Shown: positions 44,901-53,090 of the stretch, in pieces
How the letters are laid out: the number at the start of each line of letters is the position of its first letter
How positions within the stretch are numbered: the stretch's first letter is position 1
From: Lactonifactor longoviformis DSM 17459
GTDB lineage: Bacteria; Bacillota; Clostridia; Lachnospirales; Lachnospiraceae
Assembly: GCF_900129135.1 (NCBI RefSeq)
Contig: NZ_FQVI01000007.1
Span: 112,338 to 176,337 of the forward strand
Direction: 5' to 3'
Length of the DNA: 64,000 nt
Made by a program: the position numbers and the translations under genes
Notes under the pieces: model-generated
What the model was told of the DNA's origin: nothing
The model's input: the letters and a program-made list of their open reading frames with translations, nothing else
Databases searched by the model: none

Positions 44901-45424
44901 TTACCATTTTATACGAATCCGTTGCCCCGGAAGATGCGATTGCCTGTATTCTGAAAATGGTAGGAAGAGAATTTGCGGCAAGCCGCACCTATATTTTTGA
45001 GGACAGCAGGGACGGAAGAAGCACCAGCAATACCTTTGAATGGTGCAATGAAGGGATAGAATCTCAGAAGGACAAACTTCAGAACTATTCGTATGATAAT
45101 CTTGGGGGACGGGAGCACTATATGTCCCTGTTTAACGAGGAGGGAGTGTTTTACTGTCCTGATGTGGAACAGCTGTCTGAGAGGTACCGGGAGATGTTCA
45201 AAGCACAGGGGATTCAGTCCCTGCTGCAGTGCGAAATCAGAAGAAATGGGGCATTCGCGGGATTTGTAGGCTTTGACGACTGTAAAATAAAAAGATTCTG
45301 GCTGAAGGATCAGATTTATGCGCTTAGCTTTATTGCAAAGATGCTGTCAGTATTTCTCAATGAAAAACGGGAGGGGAGTGGAATACAGCACTCTCTTCCC
45401 GCTGAGAAGGACGGATATATCTAA
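41978..45424 (+). CDS. REC-HD-GYP-PAS-GGDEF c-di-GMP protein
   Basis: About 1,148 residues from the ATG at 41978; a TTG at 41924 overlapping the kinase stop is the alternative start, and neither has a good ribosome site. A receiver (Asp56 in LLDLVMPVMDG) is followed by HD-GYP phosphodiesterase with HD at 207-208 (SMHDIGKIAIPD) and HHERWDGKGYPDG intact. Then come two PAS-like units (about 420-800), a GGDEF with an intact motif at 854-858 (IGGDEF), and a C-terminal GAF-like region (about 960-1130). It can in principle both degrade and make cyclic di-GMP. Next to the giant hybrid kinase it is a probable output protein. Confidence 0.9.
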   Translation: MNKKDTILIVDDMELNRAILRNIFEDDYNLLEAEDGEQAVILARQYHSSIVIILLDLVMPVMDGYKVMEELARKHLLEELPVIVITAEDSTENEVKAFDLGASDIIMKPFEPYVVKRRVQNVIELTLHRLNQQELIEEQAAKLRESNAIMIDALSSIIEYRSVETGQHIQRIRIFTKILLENVAYSYPEFGLNERNIEIIVSASSMHDIGKIAIPDKILNKPGRLTQEEFSVMKTHTTKGCEMLANLNGMSDKEYLQYAYNICRYHHERWDGKGYPDGLRGDSIPICAQVVGIADCYDALTTDRVYKKAISPEHAFNMILNGECGTFSPRLLECLKNVKGLFEECTREYADGHTPKTADIKTISPVLFSREETLQMGQLKYFAMLQYTDATVMEVDMDNGVYHVVYTSGREFETLKTGKRFENSILHFIQESVHPEEQKQLLSFFGREMEDFFVNGLRKSSVNCRIYSSADEAYYWCMVTLVRIEVNNPYSRKAMIIWDKRAAEETELPRDERKRDKLFSVGILDSLLGGVQTCKNDKWFTILQMNSGLKELLGYTEEEIQNQFQNRYLNFIYPKDRDMVHTKIQEQLKKGNFAELEYRITAKDGSTLWVLDKRCLMSRTGEEEYFLYVLVDITQLKKAQEELRLTLERHQIIMERSNDIIFEWDIEHDTVSYSNNWEKKFGYQPVREGATKKIPKAPHLHPKDQTCFTQLIHDMKSGIPYSEIEFRVADAGGRYRWCKIRAAAQFDSAGRPFKTVGVVTDIDEEKRASQILLDEAQRDGLTKLYNKGSGRKRIEELLNDKAKGTSAAMMIIDLDNFKMINDTYGHMFGDVVLQEFAGELLQLFRDLDIICRIGGDEFLIFMENAPQKAASIRARKIIEASHRLFRENAISYTPSCSVGIGIYPEDGTDFETLFHHSDVALYDAKKRGKNTYSFYSPAILNCPFNMPAVKPTVNTLIESETAPAQVMYRLIEDAFTILYESVAPEDAIACILKMVGREFAASRTYIFEDSRDGRSTSNTFEWCNEGIESQKDKLQNYSYDNLGGREHYMSLFNEEGVFYCPDVEQLSERYREMFKAQGIQSLLQCEIRRNGAFAGFVGFDDCKIKRFWLKDQIYALSFIAKMLSVFLNEKREGSGIQHSLPAEKDGYI
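45362..45400 (-). terminator. Possible terminator of the aro operon
   Basis: On the minus strand GGGAAGAGAGTG pairs imperfectly with CACTCCCCTCCC, then GTTTTTC. It lies inside the 3' end of the convergent HD-GYP gene, which ends only six bases from aroA. Confidence 0.4.
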
Positions 45425-45430
45425 ATTAGT

Positions 45431-46711
45431 TTATCTGGAGAGCGCGGCCAGATCTTGATAGAACCCGGGGTAAGAGATGGTGACACACTCTCCGTTCAGA
45501 AGCTGTGTCTCTCCCTTTGCCGCCAGTCCGGCCACTGCAAAGGCCATGGCGATCCGATGGTCTCTTTTTGTATCAATAAGGGTGCCTGTTAAAGGCTGTC
45601 CTCCCCGGATTATCATACCGTCATCTGTTGCCGTGACATCTGCTCCCATGGCCTTTAGATTGCTGACCACTACATCAATACGGTTGGATTCCTTTACTTT
45701 TAATTCCTGCGCATCCCTTATTACAGTTTCACCCTGGGCAAACGCGGCCAGAACCGCAATCACAGGAATCTCGTCGATCAGGGAGGGGATGATGGAACCG
45801 TCTATGGTAATGCCGTGCAGACGACTGTGCCGTACCAGGATATCGGCAGTGGGCTCACCTTCCTCCGCAGATACATTCATAAGCGTGATATCCGCGCCCA
45901 TTTTTTCACACACCCGCAGGATGCCGTTTCGGGTAGGATTCACCCCTACATTGCGGATCAATATCTCTGACCCTGGTATCAGAAGGGCGGCTCCGATAAA
46001 ATAGGCGGCGGATGAGATATCTCCGGGAACAGATACTTTCTGGCCTTCCAGAATGGGATCCGGATAGATGGTTACTGTGGTATCCTCCGCGGTGAGGGTG
46101 GCTCCAAAGTAATCCAGCATAATCTCTGAATGATTTCTGGAGAGATAAGGCTCAGTGACACTGGTAATATCATCCGCATAAAGTCCCGCAAGAAGCACAC
46201 AGGATTTCACCTGAGCAGATGCCACAGGAGAGTCATAATGGATTCCCTTTAAGGAGCGTCCTTCTATATGAAGAGGAGCACATCCATTGCCGCGGACGCT
46301 GGTTATACCGGCTCCCATCTGCGCGAGGGGGCGAATAATCCTTTTCATTGGCCGGGATTGTATGGATTCATCCCCAGTGAGATCACTGTCAAACTTCTGG
46401 CCGGCCAATATGCCGGCCAGAAGACGGGTGGTGGTTCCGCTGTTCCCCACGTCTAAAACTGTGTCAGGTCTGGAAAGACCGTGCAGTCCTTTCCCCTTCA
46501 CCAGAATCTCTTCCTGTTCCGTCTCTATAGATATTCCCATTTTGCGGAAACAGGAGATGGTAGAAAGGCAGTCTGCCCCCTGAAGAAAGTTTGTGACAGA
46601 GGTAGTGCCCATTGATATTGCCCCCAGCATTATGGCTCTGTGGGAAATGGATTTATCTCCCGGGACATTCAATTCTCCCCGAAGCGGAGAGGTAAGTTTC
46701 TTGATATTCAT
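45431..46711 (-). CDS. aroA: EPSP synthase (3-phosphoshikimate 1-carboxyvinyltransferase)
   Basis: AroA joins PEP and shikimate-3-phosphate to 5-enolpyruvylshikimate-3-phosphate in the shikimate pathway. The 426-residue length is standard. Family marks are VPGDKSISHRAIMLGA (PEP-site Lys and Ser), GNSGTTTRLLAG and DGMIIRGG. It is the third gene of the minus-strand aroF-tyrA-aroA operon; TTAGGAGGG precedes the ATG. Whether it is glyphosate-sensitive class I or tolerant class II cannot be settled by eye. Confidence 0.97.
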   Translation of the reverse strand: MNIKKLTSPLRGELNVPGDKSISHRAIMLGAISMGTTSVTNFLQGADCLSTISCFRKMGISIETEQEEILVKGKGLHGLSRPDTVLDVGNSGTTTRLLAGILAGQKFDSDLTGDESIQSRPMKRIIRPLAQMGAGITSVRGNGCAPLHIEGRSLKGIHYDSPVASAQVKSCVLLAGLYADDITSVTEPYLSRNHSEIMLDYFGATLTAEDTTVTIYPDPILEGQKVSVPGDISSAAYFIGAALLIPGSEILIRNVGVNPTRNGILRVCEKMGADITLMNVSAEEGEPTADILVRHSRLHGITIDGSIIPSLIDEIPVIAVLAAFAQGETVIRDAQELKVKESNRIDVVVSNLKAMGADVTATDDGMIIRGGQPLTGTLIDTKRDHRIAMAFAVAGLAAKGETQLLNGECVTISYPGFYQDLAALSR

Positions 46712-46732
46712 AAGTCCCTCCTAAGTACAAAA

Positions 46733-47830
46733 TTATCGTTCATAAATGATATAATTACGTTTTCTCAGGAGTTCCGCCGCACTGATCATGGCGTCTTCCT
46801 GATAAAATTCAATCTTGAGAACTCCTTCTTCAAACTCCCTGTTGTGTACAATACCAATATTTTTAATACTAATCTGATTCATAGCCAGAGTTGTTGCGAT
46901 GGTGGCAATGGCACCGGTCTCATCCACAATATCACAGTAGAGAATATAAGCCTTTTTGATGGGACCCAGAGGGGAGGAATCCAAAGAATTCCTGTAGTCT
47001 CTGGAATTCGAAAACATCTGGTAAAGACCATCGCTGTCTCCCTGATCGATTAGATATTTCGCCTGTACTATCATGCGGATATATTCATCCAGTACCCTGG
47101 AGATGTTATCCTGATTGGTAAGGCAGATCTGCTCCCACATAACAGGGGAAGAAGAGGCAATTCTCGTAATATCTTTGAAACCTCCTGCGGCAATCATTTT
47201 CATATGCTCATCAGAGGAATCCAGATGTTCCACAAGATTCACCAGAGACGATGCCACAACGTGGGGAAGGTGGCTGATTGCTGCTGTGATATAATCATGC
47301 TCCTCCCAGGTGAGAATCATGGGAATAGCGCCCAGTGAGTTCACCAATTCAGAATAATCGCTGATCTTCTGAAGGCTTACGCCCTCTGAGGGTGTTAGGA
47401 TAAAATAGGCATTCTCTATCAGGTGATCCGAAGAATTCTGGTATCCTGACTTTTCAGATCCGGCCATGGGATGGCCTCCGATAAAATACTCCTCCAGCTT
47501 CAGTGCCTTCACAACTTTGTGAATGTCTCCTTTTACACTGCCTACATCCGTGAGAATGCATTCCGGACGAAGGATCGATTTCAGGCTCCTCAGGTAAGAA
47601 ATATTTGCGGAAACAGGGGCACACAGGAAGATAATGGAGCACTCACTGATACCTGCGTCCTGTTCCCGGCAGATGACATCTACGATGCCTTCTTCCTCGG
47701 CCTTTTTCAGGGACAGCTCATCTTTGTCATAGGCATAGATTCTGCACTGGGGATAAAACTTTTTCAGCGCTTTTGCAATGGATCCTCCGATCAGTCCCAG
47801 GCCGATAAAGCCGGCAGCTGCGGGTTCCAT
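46733..47830 (-). CDS. tyrA: Prephenate dehydrogenase with ACT domain
   Basis: TyrA oxidatively decarboxylates prephenate to 4-hydroxyphenylpyruvate, the step toward tyrosine. A 365-residue protein with the N-terminal NAD motif GLGLIGGSIAKAL, GGHPMAGSEKSGY (substrate-site His) and a C-terminal ACT domain (about 290-360; DETGAIATIATTLA), which commonly binds tyrosine for feedback. GGGGAGGAAA precedes the ATG, which overlaps the aroF stop by one base (TAATG). Confidence 0.95.
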   Translation of the reverse strand: MEPAAAGFIGLGLIGGSIAKALKKFYPQCRIYAYDKDELSLKKAEEEGIVDVICREQDAGISECSIIFLCAPVSANISYLRSLKSILRPECILTDVGSVKGDIHKVVKALKLEEYFIGGHPMAGSEKSGYQNSSDHLIENAYFILTPSEGVSLQKISDYSELVNSLGAIPMILTWEEHDYITAAISHLPHVVASSLVNLVEHLDSSDEHMKMIAAGGFKDITRIASSSPVMWEQICLTNQDNISRVLDEYIRMIVQAKYLIDQGDSDGLYQMFSNSRDYRNSLDSSPLGPIKKAYILYCDIVDETGAIATIATTLAMNQISIKNIGIVHNREFEEGVLKIEFYQEDAMISAAELLRKRNYIIYER

Positions 47831-48843
47831 TACAGTTTCCTCCCCGCAAGCGAAACATAGGGCTGTAATTCCGCGGAAAGCTCCCGGAAGTTCTCAAAGG
47901 TGAGGGACTGGGGGCCATCTGACATGGCATGTGCCGGATCGTTGTGCACTTCAATCATTAGTCCGTCGGCTCCGCAGGCTACGGCAGCTTTTGCCAGAGG
48001 CGGCACATAGCTGTATACCCCGGTCGCATGGCTGGGATCTACAATGACCGGAAGGTGGGTTTTTTCCTTTAATACAGGCACCGCACTGATGTCCAGCGTA
48101 TTTCTGGTAGCAGTCTCAAAGGTACGGATTCCTCTCTCGCAGAGAACTACATTGGGATTGCCCTCTGCAATGATATATTCCGCAGCGTTCAGCCACTCGT
48201 CAATGGTGGCGGCGAGTCCTCTCTTTAAAAGTACCGGCAGCCCGGACTTTCCGGCTTCCTTCAGCAGCTGAAAGTTCTGCATGTTGCGTGCTCCGATCTG
48301 TATCATATCCACATACTTTACGGCGGCATTAATAGCATCTTCACTGATCACTTCACAGATGGTGCGCAGTCCGGTTTCTTTTTTTGCCGTCTGCATATAT
48401 TTCAGGCCCTCTTCCTCCAGTCCCTGGAACGAGTAGGGGCTGGTTCTGGGCTTGTAAGCACCGCCCCTGACAAACTGGGCCCCCGATTCCTTTACCGCAT
48501 GTGCGATGGCAAGAAGCTGTTCTTCTGTCTCCACTGCGCAGGGACCTGCCATGATTGTGAGGGTTTCCGGGCCGATAGCCCATCCGTCCACAGATACCGA
48601 AGTAGGAGAGGGATGAAACTTCTTATTTGTCAGTTTATAGCTCTCTGTGACCGGGACAAGCTTGTCTACATAGGGCATGATCTCTATATTTTTGTCTGCC
48701 AGACGTGTCTTGTCTCCCACACATCCGATGATAGTAACTTGTTTTCCTTTTGACAGGTGGGTTTCCAGGCCATTTTCCTGAACTCTCTGTATGACGTCAT
48801 TGATGGCCGAATCCGTAGCGTTTGGTTTCATAACGATAATCAT
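47830..48843 (-). CDS. aroF: 3-deoxy-7-phosphoheptulonate (DAHP) synthase
   Basis: This enzyme condenses PEP and erythrose-4-phosphate, the first step of aromatic amino-acid synthesis. The 337-residue protein has an N-terminal ferredoxin-like regulatory domain (about 1-75, IVMKPNATDSAINDV) followed by the KDO8P/DAHP-type barrel (MAGPCAVETEEQ, RGGAYKPRTSPYSFQGL, IVDPSHATG). This N-terminal domain type is linked to feedback by aromatic end products in related enzymes. It is the first gene of the operon, with AAAGGGAGA before the ATG and a structured leader. Confidence 0.95.
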   Translation of the reverse strand: MIIVMKPNATDSAINDVIQRVQENGLETHLSKGKQVTIIGCVGDKTRLADKNIEIMPYVDKLVPVTESYKLTNKKFHPSPTSVSVDGWAIGPETLTIMAGPCAVETEEQLLAIAHAVKESGAQFVRGGAYKPRTSPYSFQGLEEEGLKYMQTAKKETGLRTICEVISEDAINAAVKYVDMIQIGARNMQNFQLLKEAGKSGLPVLLKRGLAATIDEWLNAAEYIIAEGNPNVVLCERGIRTFETATRNTLDISAVPVLKEKTHLPVIVDPSHATGVYSYVPPLAKAAVACGADGLMIEVHNDPAHAMSDGPQSLTFENFRELSAELQPYVSLAGRKL

Positions 48844-48977
48844 AGTTCATATCTCCCTTTAGTTCCATTCATTTACTTCCCCCGGGACGGTCAGCGACAG
48901 GGGTCCCGCGGGTGTCCGCACGGTCTCATCGTACGGCAGTCATTTAGGTGTAAGAGTCATTTCTGACCGCTTTTCTT
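48844..48977 (-). promoter_or_regulatory. Structured leader of the aro operon (candidate riboswitch/attenuator)
   Basis: The aroF promoter to start codon spans about 120 transcribed bases. On the minus strand GCGGTCAG (plus 48963-48970) can pair with CTGACCGT (plus 48887-48894), enclosing the leader. Inside, CCGTAC/GTGCGG competes with GCGG-ACAC-CCGC, and GGGAC/GTCCC competes with the outer stem. It holds no T-box core and no aromatic-rich leader peptide. An AUG-less open frame with one Tyr and one Trp codon also runs across it. A regulatory RNA is likely; class unknown. Confidence 0.5.
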
Positions 48978-49006
48978 ATTGTAAAGCAAGTGTCGGTAAT
49001 TGTCAA
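48978..49006 (-). promoter_or_regulatory. Promoter of the aroF-tyrA-aroA operon
   Basis: Minus strand: perfect -35 TTGACA (complement of 49001-49006), 17-base spacer, -10 TACAAT (complement of 48978-48983). Confidence 0.8.
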
Positions 49007-49015
49007 CGATTTATT

Positions 49016-49040
49016 GCTTTAAAGCGTTGCGCTTTAAAGC
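49016..49040. repeat. Two GCTTTAAAGC palindromes between divergent promoters
   Basis: GCTTTAAAGC, itself a perfect palindrome, occurs at 49016-49025 and 49031-49040, five bases apart. Together they form an 11-bp perfect inverted repeat with a TTG centre. They sit 10 bases behind the aroF -35 box and about 65 upstream of the EF-G-like gene's -35. Operator-like placement; no T-run. Confidence 0.65.
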
Positions 49041-49104
49041 GAAGATATATAAAGAAGATTCTGAAAGAAAATCGAATATTCATTGTTAAAAGTGAATAAA
49101 TTAC

Positions 49105-49133
49105 TTGAATTATCTCATTTTTTTTAGTAAAAT
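49105..49133 (+). promoter_or_regulatory. Promoter of the EF-G-like gene
   Basis: -35 TTGAAT (49105-49110), 17-base spacer, -10 TAAAAT (49128-49133). Ribosome site GGGAGG follows before the ATG at 49166. Confidence 0.65.
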
Positions 49134-49165
49134 ATACACATATTAATAAATGGGAGGTATTACAT

Positions 49166-51259
49166 ATGGACGTTTTTAGAACAGACCGAATAAGAAATGT
49201 GGTCCTGCTGGGTCATGGAGGCGCCGGAAAGACTAGTTTAACAGAGGCAATGGCTTACCTGTCAGGAATTACAAACCGCCTTGGGAAGGTAGACGATGGC
49301 AATACTGTCAGCGATTTTGATAAAGAAGAAATCAAACGTCATTTTTCCATTTCTACATCATTAGTGCCCATTGTGTGGGGCAAGAATAAAGTTAATATTC
49401 TGGATACCCCCGGATATTTTGACTTTGTGGGAGAAGTGGAAGAAGCGGTAAGTGCTGCAGGTGCTGCCATTATTGTAGTGTCCGGAAAGTCAGGGGTTCA
49501 GGTTGGAACCCAAAAAGCGTGGGACTTATGTGAAAAATATAAACTTCCCCGTATGTTCTTTGTAACGGAAATGGATGTAGATGATGTCAGCTACCGCCAG
49601 GTAGTTGAGGATCTGACAGAACTTTACGGCAAGAAGATTGCACCGATACACTTCCCGATCCGTGAAGACGGCAAATTTGTAGGATATGTAAACGTAGTAA
49701 AACAGGCCGGAAGGCGCTATGTTGAAAAAGATAAGAAAACAGAGTGCCCGGTGCCCGATTACTCTCAGGAATACCTGGACAAATACAGGGAAACACTGAT
49801 GGAATCTGTGGCAGAGATCAGTGAAGAGTTTATGGACCGGTATTTTGGCGGGGAAGAATTCTCCATTGCAGAGATTTCCGCAGCTCTGAAGATGAATGTA
49901 TGCGACGGAAGCATTGTACCTGTATGTATGGGTTCCACCATTAATCTGCAGGGGGTGTCTAATCTGCTGGACGATATCTGCGGATACTTCCCGGGCCCCG
50001 ATCAGAGAGAGGTTGCAGGCATCAATAAGAAGAACAACGAAATCTATGAGGCGAATTACGATTTTGCCAAAGCAAAAACCGCCAGAGTGTTTAAAACAAT
50101 TGTAGACCCGTTCATCGGAAAATACTCTCTGATTAAAGTGTGTTCAGGGGTTATCAAATCAGACGACACGCTCTATAACGTGGAAAAAGACGCCGAAGAG
50201 AAACTGAATAAATTATATGTACTGGAAGGCAATAAACCCATTGAGGTTCCGGAGCTTCATGCCGGAGACATCGGCGCTATCGGCAAAGCTAATACATTAG
50301 TTACCGGGGACTCACTGGCAACCAAGGCAACCCCCGTGGTATACGGCAAACCCGAGATCTCTGTGCCGTACACATACAAACGCTATAAAGCAAAGAATAA
50401 GGGGGATGTGGATAAGATCTCCCAGGCCTTCGGCAAAATGATGCAGGAAGATCTTACGATGAGGGTTGTGAATGATTCGGCCAATCGCCAGACGCTTCTC
50501 TATGGTATGGGTGACCAGCATCTGGACATAATTCAGAGTAAATTGAAAGAACAGTACAGGGTAGAGATCGAGCTTACCAAGCCGAAAGTACCTTTCAGGG
50601 AAACCATCCGAAAGATGTCGGATGTGGAAGGCAAGTATAAAAAGCAGTCCGGCGGTCACGGCCAGTACGGGCATGTTAAGATGAAATTTGAACCGTCGGG
50701 AGACCTGGAGACTCCGTTCGTATTTGAACAGATCGTTGTGGGAGGCGCAGTTCCCAAGAATTACTTCCCGGCAGTGGAAAAAGGTATGCAGGAATGTGTG
50801 CTGAAGGGTCCTCTTGCCGCTTATCCTGTTGTGGGAGTGAAAGCAATTCTGTATGACGGCTCTTATCACACCGTAGACTCTTCGGAGATGGCATTTAAGA
50901 TGGCAACCATCATGGCATTTAAAAAAGGATTTATGGACGCATCTCCTGTTCTTCTGGAGCCTATTGTATCCATGAAGGTAACGGTTCCCGACAGATTTAC
51001 CGGTGATGTCATGGGTGATCTCAACAAGAGAAGAGGCCGTGTGCTGGGGATGAATCCGGATAAAAACGGCAATCAGGTGATTGAGGCAGATGTGCCGATG
51101 CTGTCCATCTATGGATATTCCACAGATCTCAGATCCATGACCGGCGGAAGCGGGGACTTCTCCTATGAATTTGCCCGCTATGAGCAGGCTCCCTCCGACA
51201 TTCAGGAGAAGGAAATTGAAGCAAGAGCCAGCCATCTGACAGATTCTGAAGATAACTAA
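49166..51259 (+). CDS. EF-G-like translation GTPase (EF-G paralogue)
   Basis: A 697-residue protein with the five-domain EF-G layout, but not the housekeeping fusA. G1 is GHGGAGKT (16-23) instead of AHIDAGKT, G3 DTPG is intact, and G4 reads TEMD at 134-137 where NKMD is expected, losing the Asn and Lys that normally select guanine. Domains III-V (HGQYGHVKMKFEP, RFTGDVMGDLNKRRGRVLGM) are conserved. It stands alone, without the str operon ribosomal genes. It may be an EF-G2-type factor with altered nucleotide handling, or a stress or resistance-related paralogue; function is not established. Confidence 0.88.
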   Translation: MDVFRTDRIRNVVLLGHGGAGKTSLTEAMAYLSGITNRLGKVDDGNTVSDFDKEEIKRHFSISTSLVPIVWGKNKVNILDTPGYFDFVGEVEEAVSAAGAAIIVVSGKSGVQVGTQKAWDLCEKYKLPRMFFVTEMDVDDVSYRQVVEDLTELYGKKIAPIHFPIREDGKFVGYVNVVKQAGRRYVEKDKKTECPVPDYSQEYLDKYRETLMESVAEISEEFMDRYFGGEEFSIAEISAALKMNVCDGSIVPVCMGSTINLQGVSNLLDDICGYFPGPDQREVAGINKKNNEIYEANYDFAKAKTARVFKTIVDPFIGKYSLIKVCSGVIKSDDTLYNVEKDAEEKLNKLYVLEGNKPIEVPELHAGDIGAIGKANTLVTGDSLATKATPVVYGKPEISVPYTYKRYKAKNKGDVDKISQAFGKMMQEDLTMRVVNDSANRQTLLYGMGDQHLDIIQSKLKEQYRVEIELTKPKVPFRETIRKMSDVEGKYKKQSGGHGQYGHVKMKFEPSGDLETPFVFEQIVVGGAVPKNYFPAVEKGMQECVLKGPLAAYPVVGVKAILYDGSYHTVDSSEMAFKMATIMAFKKGFMDASPVLLEPIVSMKVTVPDRFTGDVMGDLNKRRGRVLGMNPDKNGNQVIEADVPMLSIYGYSTDLRSMTGGSGDFSYEFARYEQAPSDIQEKEIEARASHLTDSEDN

Positions 51260-51294
51260 TGCAGGTTAAAAAGCTGTTTTAAAGAAAGGGCAAG

Positions 51295-51338
51295 AGAAGG
51301 CAGTCCGGCTTCTGTGAAGAGGATTGCCTTCTTTTTTT
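51295..51338 (+). terminator. Terminator after the EF-G-like gene
   Basis: AGAAGGCAGTCC (51295-51306) pairs with GGATTGCCTTCT (51321-51332, one wobble), followed by TTTTTT. Confidence 0.85.
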
Positions 51339-51347
51339 CGAAAACCG

Positions 51348-51376
51348 TTGAATTTACCCCGGAAAGTTGCTAGAAT
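51348..51376 (+). promoter_or_regulatory. Promoter of the following membrane-protein gene
   Basis: -35 TTGAAT (51348-51353), 17-base spacer, -10 TAGAAT (51371-51376). Confidence 0.65.
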
Positions 51377-51408
51377 AACAATCAAAGTCATAAGAAGGAG
51401 ACTATACT

Positions 51409-53010
51409 ATGAGTACAAAAAAAAGTAAGATAATAGCTGTCCTGGCAGTTATCATTTTAGCGGGCATTTATTATTATGTCACACTGCCGGCGATCAATAT
51501 CCACGAAAGTGGATTCTGGTTTTTCCTGGCAGCAGTGGTAGCAGTGATTCTGGTGATTTACGGGCTCCGCAGAAGAAGCAGCTTTCACAGCGTCAAAGAT
51601 ATTAAAGAAAACAAGATTATTAAATTTGGCCTCGGGGTAATCATTCTGATCGCTGTTATTTACCTGATTGGATCGGTTCTTTCTTCCCCCATTGTAAATG
51701 CCCAAAAGTATCAGAAATTAATCACACAGACCGAAGGAGATTTTGCAGAGGATATTGAGCAGGCAGATTTTGACAGAATTCCTCTTCTTGATAAGGATTC
51801 TGCGGTGCTGCTGGGCAACCGTAAAATGGGAAGTATGGTAGATATGGTTTCCCAGTTTCAGGTGAGTGATCTGTATTCACAGATTAATTATCAGGGAAAG
51901 CCTGTCCGTGTGACACCTTTGGAATATGCCAGCCCCATTAAGTGGCTGACCAACCAAAAAGCCGGAATTCCGGCCTATATCACCATTGACATGACCACAC
52001 AGAACACAGAGCTGGTCAAGCTCAATGAAGGCATTAAATATTCTATGTCTGAGTATTTTAACAGAAATATTTACAGGCACCTGCGTTTCCGCTACCCTAC
52101 GTATATGTTCGATCAGCTGAGCTTTGAGATCGACGAGACAGGGACGCCATACTGGATCTGTCCGGTGAAAAAATTTAATATCGGCTTGTTTGGCGGCCAG
52201 ACCATCGGAAGAGTAGTGCTGTGCAATGCAGTCACCGGGGAGACGGTGGATGTACCTGTGGATGAATGTCCGACCTGGGTAGACCGGGTCTATCCGGCAG
52301 AGCTGCTGATTCAGCTGTACAATTATCATGGTACTCTGAAAAATGGTTTTCTGAACAGTGTATTAGGACAGAAGGGATGCCTGAAAACAACAGAAGGGTT
52401 TAACTATATCGCCATGGATGACGATGTATGGGTATATACCGGCATTACCTCTGTCACAGGGGATCGCTCTAACGTTGCCTTTGTGCTCATGAATCAGAGA
52501 ACAATGGAAACCAGATATTACCCGGTAAGCGGCGCGGAAGAGTACTCAGCTATGGACTCTGCCCAGGGGCAGGTGCAGAATCTGGGATATAAAGCAACCT
52601 TCCCACTTCTGCTGAACATCAGCAATGAGCCTACGTACTTTATGGCTCTGAAGGATGAGGCGGGACTGGTGAAAAAGTATGCGATGGTTAATATACAGAA
52701 GTATCAGAATGTTGCTATAGGGGATACTGTGGCCGAGTGTCAGAAACAATACACGAAGCTGCTCTCCGGGATGGGCATCTCCAATGCCGGAGGAAGTGAT
52801 AATCTAAAGGTAAGCGGTGCCATAGAGAAGATGGCCCAGGCAGTTATTGACGGGAATTCCCATTTCTATATAACGCTGACCGGCAAGGAGGGAATCTTTG
52901 ATGTTCCTGTTGTAGATTTTCCGCAGATCATAGGGTATGACATCGGTGATACCATTTCTCTGGAATATTCTGAAGGTTCACCTGCCAATACAGTCATAGT
53001 GATAGAATAA
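51409..53010 (+). CDS. Unrecognised membrane-anchored protein
   Basis: A 533-residue protein I do not recognise. Three hydrophobic segments are clustered at the N-terminus (about 8-25, 35-53 and 72-92), and the remaining 430 residues are soluble, probably outside the membrane. The soluble part is rich in beta-type sequence and has FRYPTYMFDQLSFEIDETG and a WICPVKKFNIG segment, perhaps a repeated fold such as a PepSY-like domain, but no catalytic motif stands out. AAGGAG precedes the ATG. Its own terminator, downstream, has been split by the insertion of an IS element (see that entry). Confidence 0.8.
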   Translation: MSTKKSKIIAVLAVIILAGIYYYVTLPAINIHESGFWFFLAAVVAVILVIYGLRRRSSFHSVKDIKENKIIKFGLGVIILIAVIYLIGSVLSSPIVNAQKYQKLITQTEGDFAEDIEQADFDRIPLLDKDSAVLLGNRKMGSMVDMVSQFQVSDLYSQINYQGKPVRVTPLEYASPIKWLTNQKAGIPAYITIDMTTQNTELVKLNEGIKYSMSEYFNRNIYRHLRFRYPTYMFDQLSFEIDETGTPYWICPVKKFNIGLFGGQTIGRVVLCNAVTGETVDVPVDECPTWVDRVYPAELLIQLYNYHGTLKNGFLNSVLGQKGCLKTTEGFNYIAMDDDVWVYTGITSVTGDRSNVAFVLMNQRTMETRYYPVSGAEEYSAMDSAQGQVQNLGYKATFPLLLNISNEPTYFMALKDEAGLVKKYAMVNIQKYQNVAIGDTVAECQKQYTKLLSGMGISNAGGSDNLKVSGAIEKMAQAVIDGNSHFYITLTGKEGIFDVPVVDFPQIIGYDIGDTISLEYSEGSPANTVIVIE

Positions 53011-53090
53011 AATAACCGGCGATATGCTTTGATATGATGCCTCTTAAGTAGACAAAGTAAATAACAAAAGTCTACTTAGGAGGTATTTTC

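Noticed and set aside
48867..48960. Chain of tiny overlapping start-stop frames in the aroF leader
   Set aside because: Three mini-frames share ATGA junctions on the minus strand, but none has a ribosome site; the RNA structure explains the conserved-looking bases better. Noted as an alternative only.
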